Source: Nissolia schottii (Eukaryota > Streptophyta > Magnoliopsida > Fabales > Fabaceae). From it: a DNA stretch of 64,000 bases. Under the pieces are notes generated by a model that had not been told where the DNA came from, made no database searches, and saw nothing but the letters and a program-made list of their open reading frames with translations. This document shows positions 36,264 to 47,216 of the stretch, piece after piece. The stretch's first letter is position 1. Each line of letters begins with the position of its first letter. The stretch is from NCBI GenBank assembly GCA_003254905.1, contig QANU01001262.1:111362-175361 (forward strand), read 5' to 3'. The position numbers were made by a program, and so were the translations under genes.

Positions 36264-36272
36264 TTTTGGCGG
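36264..36272 (+). promoter_or_regulatory. Candidate E2F binding site upstream of RAD54
   Basis: TTTTGGCGG fits the E2F consensus TTTSSCGS and lies 57 bases before the RAD54 start codon. E2F control would suit a recombination gene expressed in S phase. One match to a short degenerate motif is weak evidence. Confidence 0.4.
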
Positions 36273-36329
36273 TAAAGCGAAAGTTGTTGAATTTGAGGAG
36301 AGTGGGCGCGGGCGGCGGAGAGACTGGGA

Positions 36330-39300
36330 ATGGAAGAGGAAGTGTTGTCGTGTTCTTCTTCGGGTGAGGAATACGAAGAATGTTCCTCTCCGGGCGACGA
36401 TGAACGCAAATCGCAGAATGTGGACGCTCTCCTCAGGTACTGCTCGATTGAAGCTCTATCTAGGTTAGGTCTGGATTGTAATGTATTTGGGAAATTGAAA
36501 TTGAAATTGGAATGAATTCCATTTGTACTTAATATACACAGAGGCAACCTCATCGTGAAGAGACAGTCACTGCTTCCGCGAGTTCTATCAGTAAGGGGGG
36601 CGGGTGCTTTTTGCAGAAAGCCCTTTAAGCCTCCATCCACAAATCACAGTTACCCAAAGGAGGAGCTTGCCCGCCGGCTTTCCGCCCGAAAAAGGTTTGT
36701 CCCATGGGGCTCTTCCACACCCCGACCCCCCCTCTTGGACTTGGAATTGAATGCAAATGCTAGCCATTTCGACCTTCCTGAGGAGGAGGAGGAGGAGAAA
36801 GTCGAACTTTCTCTCCCTCCCGGCGTTGATCCTCTTGTACTGTGGCACCCTCCGCAGCACTCCGACCATGAGCATCAAGCAGCTTCCTCTTTCACCGCAA
36901 TTGCAGTTGACCCGTTGCTTGTTCGTTTCCTTCGTCCACATCAGAGGTCTGTCTCTTCCACTTTGGATATATTTTCACCAATGTGCTTCATACCCTGCCA
37001 TTCTTTCTTCAATCAAGCTCTTAAGTACGTTTCCCGCACTCTTTTGATGCAGAGAAGGGGTTCAGTTCATGTTTGATTGTGTCTCAGGGCTATGCAGTGA
37101 AGCAAATATACATGGATGCATTTTGGCAGATGATATGGGGTGGGTTCTTCGTTTCCTCCTCCTTTTCAAATTCTGACGTTACGACATTACTTTCTCCTTT
37201 CTTCTCCCTTCTCCAGCTTCTTTCATTATAAGGCTGTGTCTGATGCCACTCTTTACACAGTTTGGGGAAGACATTGCAGTCCATCACATTACTGTACACT
37301 CTAATTTGTCAAGGGTTTGATGGAAAGCCAATGGTTAGAAAGGCCATCATTGTGACTCCTACCAGCCTTGTCAGCAACTGGGAAGCTGAAATCAAGAAGT
37401 GGGTTGGAGAAAGAGTTCATCTTCTTGCTCTATGTGAAAGCACTAGAGAAGATGCTGTCTGTGGGATTGACAATTTTACTAGTCCCCGCAGCACTTTACA
37501 GGCGAAATTTCCAACCATTCTTCAATTGCTTGGATAGGTTAAACTATATTTGTACTGAATTAATATTTCCCAATTTTCAGGTGCTCATTGTTTCATACGA
37601 GACATTCCGGATGCATTCATCAAAGTTTAGCTCTAGTGACTCTTGTGACCTTCTTATTTGTGATGAGGCTCACAGACTGAAAAATGATCAGACAATGACA
37701 AACCGGGTACTGTACAATTCTTTCCCTCCCTCCTTTACAGGCATGTTTCTGAGCAAGGCAGATAGTTTCTCTTGATTGCCATGTTGCTGAGTTTCAATTC
37801 TTACTGGATTAGGCATTGGCTGCTCTCCCATGCAAACGTAGAATTTTGTTGTCAGGAACCCCTTTGCAGGTGATGATCTATGCATGAATCTGTTTGTCTA
37901 GCAAGTTACAATCCTAAAGCCTCATTTGTACTTTTCTTTCTACGGACACATGCCACTTGCAGAATGACTTGGAGGAATTCTTCGCAATGGTTAACTTTAC
38001 TAATCCTGGAATATTGGGTGGTATTGCCAATTTTCGACGTTACTATGAGGTGCATTGATCACTTTACATTTTACTTTTTGGTTACAGAATGTGTCAAAAG
38101 CTCAAGTTCATCCTTAGTCAAAAAAAAGTTTTGGGTGATTTGGAAAGAGAAGTTATCTACTTGTTAAACAAAAGTGTAGTGTATGTGTGCACATTCAAAT
38201 GACATTAGACACTTAAATGTTAATAGAACAAACCAACATCTGAAAGCTTTCATGCGAGTGTGATGCTGAAATAGGTTTTATACCCTTCTCCCGTGCTTCT
38301 TGTTTTAAATCTCCCTACTTGCATCATGAAGGCTCCAATTATTTGTGGAAGAGAACCTACTGCCACTGCAGAAGAGAAGAAGCTAAGTGCTGAACGCTCT
38401 GCAGAATTAAGTGCCAAAGTTAATCAGGTAATATTTTTTTTCTTGGCCTATGGATGTCAGTTAGATATCACTATAATTTTAAAGAGTGGTATTATCTTCC
38501 ATCACTAGTCACTGCAGATGGAATTTGGCTTGATATATGATAGCTTGGATAAGTTATTGTTTAGAACTGATAGCTGAATGATAATGAATTGAACCTGGTT
38601 TCATTTGTGTTCTGATAAGAAAATACTTTTTCTTTCTTGAAAATTGACTGGCCGGTATGCTTTTGCAGTTTATATTAAGAAGGACTAATGCATTGTTATC
38701 CAATCACTTGCCTCCAAAGGTATTGTACTTCTCTTTAGCTATATGCCAAACTTACTGAACTGTTGCACTTTAAAATCACATATAAGTGCTGAAAAAGATA
38801 ACTATATGAATGGAATCTTTTCCTTTTCCCTGAACTTGCAGTTCTATTGTTCTTGAAATATTAATTTTCTTTGCTTACATTAAATAATTAGAACTGTAGG
38901 TTTTTCTTTGTTTAAAAAAAAACAAAAGGTAAATATCAGCCTTGTTGAGTATTGTAATATTTGAACACAATTTGATTTCTTATAGATCATATCGATCGAA
39001 GCCAAGGCTCTTAAGCCCCGAAAAATAATTGTCTTTCGCTCGTCGGTGTGATTTACTGTTACAATAATCAATATCCAGTTATCCATGAGCTGTCTCTTTT
39101 GTGATACAGATAGTTGAAGTTGTTTGCTGCAAGTTGACTCCACTACAGTCTGACCTATATAAACATTTTATACAATCAAAAAATGTAAGGTTCAGTTTTG
39201 ATTGAGCAAATGTATATTTTTCATAAGGTATTTACACTGCTGGGTGTTGCTAAAAACAATATTATCAAACCTGAATTGATAAATCTGCATACTCAAATAT

Positions 39301-40370
39301 AGGTTAGACGTGCACTTGATGAAGAACAGAAGCAATCAAAGATCTTGGCCTACATAACAGCTCTCAAAAAATTGTGCAATCATCCTAAGGTATGATTTGA
39401 GGGTTTTCTCTGAAGTGAAGGAGGGAGTGGGGGGCAGTATTATGTTATTGTTATTATCTACGTGATTTTTGTAAACTAAATACTTGGTTATTTTTTTCCT
39501 CATACATTCTTAATAACATATTGTTAACCTTTTCTCTTCTTGTCATTATAATTGGCAAGTCCACTCTTCTATTTTCACCCATTTCCTCCTCTTAACTTTA
39601 GAACCTCTGTTAGAATTTGTGAAGGAATCCCATCTTCTCCTTTCTTGTTTAATTTTCAGTCGTACTTTCATCCTAACAGAAGATAGTTTTTTCTAGCTTA
39701 TCTACGATACCATAAAATGTGGGACTCCAGGGACTTCAGGTTTTGAAGACTGCCTTCGATTCTTCCCGCCAGAAATGTTATCCGGAAGGTAAGTATATTT
39801 CTAGCTTACATTTCATTTATACATTTGGTTTTATGTCTAAGTTTAGTCATCTGATGGGGGTGTTCTTCATAGGTCTGGCTTATGGACAGGAGGTCATGGA
39901 GCTTGGGTTGAGTTGTCTGGGAAAATGCACGTCTTAGCAAGATTACTTGCTCATTTACGTCAAAGGACTAATGATCGCATTGTTCTTGTCTCAAACTACA
40001 CTCAGGTATTTGGTAAAAAAATGTAAATTGTTTACTTTTTACTAAATAGTAGTTTTAACCAATGTGATCATGTGAATTTAAGATAAATTGAGATCCATTC
40101 TTGGATGAAATGATTCTTTTATTTTATTGAAGTAGAGTAAGCCATGCAGTTTTTGGGGTCAATTATGGTGGCATCCTGGCATTCATATATATATTGTTTT
40201 TCCTTTGATACCCAAGCTTCTATGAAGGTATCAATACATCCTTGTATTTGAACGATTGTGATTCAATCATAAATTTAAAACAATAAATAATTTGAGTTAG
40301 TGGGACACGTGGCTAAATCTTATATATAATGGTACTGATACCTTGAATTTTATGGGGTGCCGGAGTAAAC

Positions 40371-40417
<47 letters not shown>

Positions 40418-43400
40418 CACTTTTTTTGGATAATGAAGTAAGGCTCATCAGGACATGTGAACATTTTTCTATTGATGAGTACATATTCTTAATTTTTAAG
40501 TTACTTATCTTGAAAATATCAAAAGTTTGGAATTAGACACAGTTTTACCATCAGCAGTGAATCATGGATGAAAATAGGATTTGGTCCCTGCCTCAGTGAA
40601 CCGTTCAGGTAAGACACTATGTTTGCTCTGATAGAATGCTATGAGAGAAGTAAAGAGATATACCCAAGGAAAGAGAATGGAATGCTTGACTTGACATTCT
40701 CTATGACTGTTCTCTGGTTTTACTTTTATCGGTATAAAAATAAGAGTAAATATTCAAATTGGTCTTCGCATGACATCATATTGGTCCTCCAAAGATTTTT
40801 TCACATCAATATAGTTCTTTATAGTACGAAATACCTATCAATTTAAGGACCAAATTGATTTCTAAATGTACATAGAAAGACTGAATTAATTTATATTCCA
40901 AACATTAAGGGACCGAATTGATTTACACAATCTTTAGAGGACTAAGCCTACATCCTTGGAAGACAGATTTGAACGTTCACTCTAAAAATAATATGCAAAA
41001 GAAATAACTATGCAAACTAATTTGCAGAACTTTTAACATTAAAACCAAACAGCAACAATTCTATTCATCTAATGGTTACATACATGTCCCAGTTTACAAC
41101 CTTGCAGTTAGAGATGTATATTTGCCTTTCTCAATGGTTAATTGTATCTTTCGTGCTTCCTTTTGTTTCCCTTCTACTTCTCGTTTACTATACTAAACTG
41201 TCTATTATGGAACAGACTCTCGATCTTTTTGCTCAATTGTGTCGAGAACAACGGTACCCTTACCTGAGGCTTGATGGCGCTACATCAATCAAGAAAAGGC
41301 AGAAGTTAGTCAACTTCTTTAATGACCCATCTAAGGTAAATTGCTTACCAGTTAATAATTGAACCTCCAAGTTCAGGTGTTTAGTTTCTTCTCCTCGCTT
41401 CAACTTTCATTCAAGTATAACAGATTGTCCTTATAAAAATGAAATTGACATGTTGCAGGACGAATTTGTTTTTCTCTTAAGCAGCAAGGCTGGTGGTTGT
41501 GGACTCAATTTGATTGGTGGAAATCGACTTGTCTTGTTTGATCCTGATTGGAACCCAGCAAATGATAAACAAGTTACACCCTGGGTTTAGTTGTATTAAC
41601 TGATTAAGTTTTTATATTCTTTCATTCTTTTCTGTCTATATATACTTATATTCTTTTGTTTGCAATTTTTCCTTGCTCATAATCAGGCTGCAGCAAGGGT
41701 GTGGAGGGATGGGCAGAAGAAAAGAGTGTACATTTATAGATTTTTGAGTGCTGGAACAATAGAAGAAAAGGTTATATTGTTTTGATAACCGAGTAAATAC
41801 AAATTATCCTATGATTTTTATTCATTTAGTATCAGTGCACATTTTGAACAATTTCTGTTTACATTTTCCCCCCTTACTGAACCGTTTTAACTTGTGTGTA
41901 GGTCTACCAGCGACAGATGTCAAAAGAAGGGCTGCAAAAGGTCATTCAGCAGGAGCAAACAGAGAGCCCTGCAGCACAGGTTGAAATTCCTGCGTCTACT
42001 ACTATGTGCTCTACTTGATGTTGCTCATTACATGTCTCACAATGCTATTCATACTGTATGATTTTCAGAGTAACTTCCTTTCAACAGAGGATCTTCGCAA
42101 TTTGTTCACTTTTCATGAGAGCGTCAAGTAATGCATTCCAACCTTTTGATCTATATTTAATTAGGGTGTTAGCATACAAAATTGCAAAAGACTCATGCAT
42201 ATTTTACCTGGATTTTGCGGTGAAACTGGTGGTATTCCGGTGATGTTGAATGAAGATTAAATCGAATGGTTCTAATTCTTAATATGATCTTGAATCCTTA
42301 AAATCCCAATGTTTTTGAGATCATTGAATTTGATGAACAACCAAAGATAGACACGGGGGAGGAATTGTGATAATATATGGAGGACAGCATAGGGATGGAA
42401 CATGATAGAAAAATACAAATGAATGTATTTAATCGATAGGACTTTCGTGTAATTGTTTTGTTGTTATACAGAACACTTGCCTAAACTCTTATATATGTAA
42501 ATTGTAACTACTCCCCTGTAACACGCACCTTTTCCTTTTAATGACGTGCTAAGTTTACTAAGTTCCAACTGTTAAGTGGTCCTGAATGAGTGGAGTGTAT
42601 AGTAGTTGACACAAGACAATGAAAGTATAAATCATTAGCTGTCACCCCATTTGTTGGTGTTCTGTATGATAAATTGTACGTTTCCTTGCTAACACTCATA
42701 ATCATAACAAAAGTTGGTCATGGTGCGATCATAATATTGGTTGATCCAGATGCTGTGGTAGGGTGAAAAGAGTAGACACCGAGTTATTACTTACTATCTT
42801 AACATGCAACTGAGATCTTTACTTAATTCTCAGTTTAGTGTCTATTTCATTACATTTATTTAGGTCAGAGATTCATGAAAAGATGCGATGCACTCGGTGC
42901 CAACCATATGATGAACCTCAAAGCCCTGGCGAGAAATACGCAGCCCAATCACCAATAATTGATGGTGAATCCGATGAAGAAATCTCTGATATAGGTGGAT
43001 TTGCAGAACTTGCTGGCTGCTTGGAGAAGTTAAAAAGATCAGAAAAGCAGGTTGCTTGTTTATATTTGTTGGATAAATGCTTATGCATGCTACAGTTTGA
43101 AATGTATAGGCAGGGTCTCCTAGTTAGGGTGCAGATCTTTGTTTCAACTTTTAAATCCTGCTTCACCTACCTTGCTATCTTTATTCAAGGGGATATAAGA
43201 ACAAATTCTTCTAGTTTTGAATGATACATTTCCCTTTTCAGAAAGGGACACCATTGGAAGAGGATTTAAGCAGTTGGGGCCATCATTTTTCCCCTACTTC
43301 TGTACCAGATGCTATCCTTCAGGCTTCAGCTGGAGATGAGGTGTGCCATAGCTTTTTGACACATTTTCGCTCTCCTTTAGTTCCTAGAAAAGTAATTCGA

Positions 43401-44113
43401 CCTTAACAAAATCCTATTTAATGCATAATTTGTAAATCTAAATTGTGCCCCATAGCTTCCTGCTTCTGGCATTTTTGCATACCTTATCCCTGCAAGAGAT
43501 TTTTTGGGAAGGAAAAAAAGTAAAAAACTCAATCCGTTTGAATATTACATTTAGAGATGATGAACTTCTGCATGCCGTTTTGCTTCATGTATGCCTTTTC
43601 TTTTCTTGTTTTTGCTTACAACGAGAAAGCAGGGCATAAATTTTGGGAAGTTTACTTCAGTTTGATACGAAATCTTCTGACAGGAACGGAATAGCGTTTA
43701 GGTAGTATGGCAAACAGTACGAAATGTCAATGCCTGCTAATATGGCAATTGCTTGCCTAAAGTTACAAACCAAGCAAAATTGATTGCATTCGGTTGTCTA
43801 TATTATTCAGGTGACTTTTGTGTTCACGAATCAAGTTAACGGGCAGCTGGCACCCATTGAGCCCATAATCAGTCCCAAGCGACAGCAAAAGGAGCTAAAT
43901 ACGGCATTTCCCAAGTCAAAGCTGCACGTCAGGCAAAAGCCCGCTGTTTTTACTGTGCATAATAAACTGCCACTGCTGTCTGCTTCTGGCGTTGCCTGTA
44001 CAAAGAATATCTCAGAGAATGTAGCATTTGAGTCCGATTACTCCATTGTAAAAAAATTATTGCCACAGAAAAGGTCATGTCCTGCTAACATCAGTGATGT
44101 TGATTTTGATTAA
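36330..44113 (+). CDS. RAD54: RAD54 DNA repair and recombination protein (Swi2/Snf2 ATPase)
   Basis: Twenty-one exons: 36330-36436, 36542-36946, 37053-37139, 37261-37501, 37581-37706, 37813-37869, 37963-38049, 38332-38427, 38669-38719, 39110-39184, 39303-39389, 39697-39788, 39873-40005, 41216-41335, 41459-41572, 41687-41770, 41902-41979, 42069-42127, 42864-43050, 43242-43340, 43811-44113. Total 2688 nt, 895 aa (Arabidopsis RAD54/CHR25 is about 910). Landmarks: [16 protein letters not shown] in the N-terminal region, [19 protein letters not shown], Walker A DDMGLGKT near 197-204, DEAH at 308-311, [38 protein letters not shown], and motif [19 protein letters not shown]. Family role: stimulates RAD51-mediated strand invasion and branch migration in the nucleus. 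Intron 4 has a GC donor (37502-37503). Intron 13 (1.2 kb) holds a MITE and a TA repeat. All ATPase motifs are intact. Confidence 0.97.
37502..37503 (+). other. Non-canonical GC splice donor, RAD54 intron 4
   Basis: Exon 4 ends ACTTTACAG and the 79-base intron starts GCGAAA; the acceptor TTTCAG at 37575-37580 is normal. The next GT downstream would include an in-frame TAG, and the conserved product ...[14 protein letters not shown] requires this boundary. Confidence 0.8.
40374..40415. repeat. TA microsatellite in RAD54 intron 13
   Basis: About twenty uninterrupted TA units. Confidence 0.9.
40743..40983. mobile_element. MITE in RAD54 intron 13
   Basis: The left end AGAGTAAATATTCAAATTGG and the inverted right end AGAGTGAACGTTCAAATCTG agree at about 15 of 20 positions. 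A 7-bp duplication AAAAATA flanks it (40736-40742 and 40984-40990). The body contains paired words GGTCCTCC/GGACC and GACCGAATTGAT. At 241 bp without an ORF it is a non-autonomous TIR element, family undecided. Confidence 0.7.
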
Positions 44114-45751
44114 GGTCATAATTTTCTCCTTTTTACTTTCCCGGCACCCTTGACAGACGACGGTGCGTTTTTTTTTTTGGTTCCCTTTCTTTTATGAAAA
44201 CCCAAACATTCTTTTAAAGTGGATTGATTAGTCTTAAAGAGTGATGTCATACTCCAATTTCTAAGGACCTATGTGATGTTAAAAACTTTTAAGGGCTAAT
44301 GTGATGTATTGTAACTTGTAAACTATTTGATGTCTACATTGTTTCCATGACTAAATTTGTCACAAAATTATGAGGAAGATTTCTTTTTTTCTTTTTTGAC
44401 TTCATGATACAGACTCTTTTGTAATATATATTTAAGATAATATTAAGAATATTAAACATACATAAACTTGTCTCTAGCATAGACATCGAGGGATTGACAC
44501 AGGGTGATGCCAAACAAATATGCCCTCAGCATGTCTATGGTAGAACAACAAGGGGAACTATGAGGTGTAATGGATTGGGGGGCTTTGGGCCCTGCCCTAC
44601 ATCCCAAAGATGTAATGGGATCCACTCCAAGGCCTTTTGGCCAGTAATGGAGTTTTGAGAATCAATTACATATTTTTAACATATTTTTAGAACCTTTTTC
44701 CACTACCTAAGTGAGAGGGACGTGAGCATGTTGGTGCTGCAGGCTTGGGGAGCAGGCAGCCAAGACCTGCACCTGCAGCTTCCTGAAGGCAACATGACCT
44801 GCAGGAGCACCAAGGGAGCAGGGGAATCCGAGGAGAGAGAAAATGAGGGAAAAAGAAGAGAGAAAAAGAAGATAAAAAGAGAAGGAGGAGGACCTGAAGG
44901 GGGATGGAAACACAGAACGAAAATAACACAGCAAAGAACAAGAGAAAACTAGAGAAAAAACAAGAGAGAAAAACCAGAGAAATCACCATCCACCATCATC
45001 CACAATGCTGATTGATTCTCAGACTCTATACAACAAACCACCCACACTAGGGCTTGGATTGGGAGGCAGGGTTGTTCACCCCTCACCATCCAACCCTCAT
45101 AGATCCCATTTTCATGTGTTCTTCATCCTTTCCCCTTCCTTGATCCCAAAATAAGCTTACCTACCCAAAATCTCTTTCATTCACAATAGTCATTTTATGT
45201 TTTAAACCTTGTTGTTTAAAACGGTTTAAATCACTTCAAAAATTACATTTATTGCAATATGATTTGAATTTAGAATTTTATTCTTATTATTCAAATCTCT
45301 TGTCACTACACTAATCCTAAGTGTATTCATTTATTTATCATTAGTGGATGCAATTCTATTATAAGTTTCTAATATTCTATTATGAGTTTAATTATTATTT
45401 ATTGTAAGTGTAAATTTTTTTTGACATTATCATTTCAGTTGAATCATTCTATGTTAAAAAATGCTTACACATTGTAATTAAATTCTTCTATTAATCTAAT
45501 AGGGTTTTTGGGTCTAAATGCTATTATTCTACTATTTATTTTTGGTCAATATATAGTCAATTTTCTTGTTGGTACAAATGGATTAGAGATTTCCTTTTTC
45601 TGTCCAGCCCCAAAACGATGTTTCTAATTTGGAAAACTGGATCCGTTTGTTAGGGTTCACACAAAAGAGGCCGATGTATTGAAATGTATTTTAGTTTCTA
45701 TGCTTAGGCCGACGATCCACCGAAGGAGGAAGTTGTAACAGGATATATATA

Positions 45752-45758
<7 letters not shown>

Positions 45759-45798
<40 letters not shown>

Positions 45799-45814
45799 CT
45801 TTCTTCGACCAGAT

Positions 45815-45855
<41 letters not shown>

Positions 45856-45868
45856 CTTTCTTCGACCA
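45759..45868. repeat. Tandemly duplicated TG microsatellite unit
   Basis: A long TG run followed by TTATCTTTCTTCGACCA occurs twice in a row (the 17-bp tail is at 45795-45811 and 45852-45868). The pattern indicates duplication of a microsatellite together with its flank. Confidence 0.9.
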
Positions 45869-46271
45869 AAAATAATCTTATCTTATACCTCATAAATTCC
45901 AATTCAATAGCTGCAGGCTGTAGTTGAAACATGGTTGCTTTGTTGACCAAAAAAAAACCCAACGGGGTTGCTTTCATAAAATTGCTTGCCAACCCATGTA
46001 GGCATGTACATTTGTCTCTATCCTTGCTTTTGAAGGTACAACTACTGGTAGCTTCCATATTAAATTCTCGCGTACATATCAACCATGGGAAAGTGTTTTA
46101 AAGAATCGTGAAGTGGTAAAAGGAAAAAAAATGGGAAAAAAACTCATGAAGTATAATTATTGTATAAACATTAGTATAAGAGATGTAAATAAACATTAGA
46201 ATAAACATTAATTTTTATTGACAATTCATGTAAATAAATTTTAAGTTGACTCTCATTTTCTATCTTAAAAT

Positions 46272-46274
<3 letters not shown>

Positions 46275-46321
<47 letters not shown>
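46275..46321. repeat. TA microsatellite
   Basis: About twenty-three uninterrupted TA units. Confidence 0.9.
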
Positions 46322-46325
<4 letters not shown>

Positions 46326-47004
46326 ATTGGATGATAGTATAAAATTACTTATTGGATATAGAAGTTAATCTCTATGTATAGTGAACAGCTACATGAATAT
46401 CAAAATATGTGTTTTGAAATAGGATAAATTTTTTATGATTTATATACTAAAGAATAATACAATACCGATCATAACATGATTTTTTTTCATTTCTTTATTT
46501 GTGATGAAAAACAAACTAATCTCTATTAAAAACAAAAATAAAAGAATCGCACTGAAAAGAAAAAAAAAGAGTTAAAGAGTGGGGCATAATTATATATTAT
46601 TTTCACGCAAAGATAAAATTGATTTTTTTGTCTCATTATTAAAGATTGAGATTTTCTTATTTTTAAAATGAACATAAAAGAATAATATTCATATCTCCAC
46701 TCTTTATTAATGTGATCCTTCCCTTTCATGATCATTTAGGATGTTAGACCATTATTAAAACAAAAACTTGTTTTGTGAGTTTTATGGTATATAATTGGCT
46801 ACGTATGTTTTTGAGACACAGATAGATGTTCAAAAGTTCACTCCATCTACCTGCCAATTTCAATGAGAACAAAATGAGTGGTTGGCTGTAAAGTCCGAAG
46901 ATGAAGGAGAGGCGGCTTCAAACAGTTTGTAACTTGGAAGCCTCTCTGACCTAGTTAGAAGTTGCAATTTAATTTGCGGTCACCGTCATCCATAATTGAA
47001 CGAC

Positions 47005-47039
<35 letters not shown>
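47005..47039. repeat. ATT microsatellite upstream of the WSD gene
   Basis: About eleven uninterrupted units, 180 bases before the WSD start codon. Confidence 0.9.
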
Positions 47040-47040
<1 letters not shown>

Positions 47041-47172
47041 ATAAAGAAATAAATAATATTCCCTCGCTCTCCTCACCGAAAAAAAAAAAGAAGAAGAAAA
47101 AAAAATCCTGGCCTTCAATGTGTGTGTGTGACTGAGGGAGGGAGAGGATTGGCGTTGGTGATTGGGGAGTAG

Positions 47173-47180
47173 TATATATC
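47173..47180 (+). promoter_or_regulatory. TATA-like box of the WSD gene
   Basis: TATATATC 44 bases before the start codon, followed by a GA repeat (47201-47214) that would form the short 5' UTR. Inferred from position only. Confidence 0.4.
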
Positions 47181-47216
47181 TAGACTAGATCCCTACGTAG
47201 AGAGAGAGAGAGAGTG

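Larger units (their letters stand above)
35317..36329. other. Upstream region of RAD54 with an LTR-like segment
   Basis: From 35317 to about 35950 the sequence resembles a plant LTR or other Pol II unit: a TATA box TATAAATA at 35553-35560 and a block near 35385-35420 (A run followed by TCTCGTGCGAG) shared with the minus strand around 7905-7945. From about 35950 it is AT-rich. The last 150 bases are the RAD54 promoter and 5' UTR with an E2F-like site. No separate gene is supported. Confidence 0.45.
44114..47216. other. Intergenic spacer between RAD54 and the WSD gene
   Basis: RAD54 3' UTR first; then a GA-rich stretch at 44820-44990 that opens spurious ORFs on both strands; AT-rich sequence; a duplicated TG microsatellite (45759-45868); a TA repeat (46275-46321); and a TTA repeat (47005-47039). 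The WSD promoter with a TATA-like TATATATC lies at the end. No gene is supported. Confidence 0.6.

Noticed and set aside
44687-44989. 100-aa minus-strand ORF and a 76-aa plus-strand ORF in the GA-rich stretch
   Set aside because: Ser/Phe/Leu-rich and Glu/Lys-rich mirror products of purine-rich DNA; no start context or homology.
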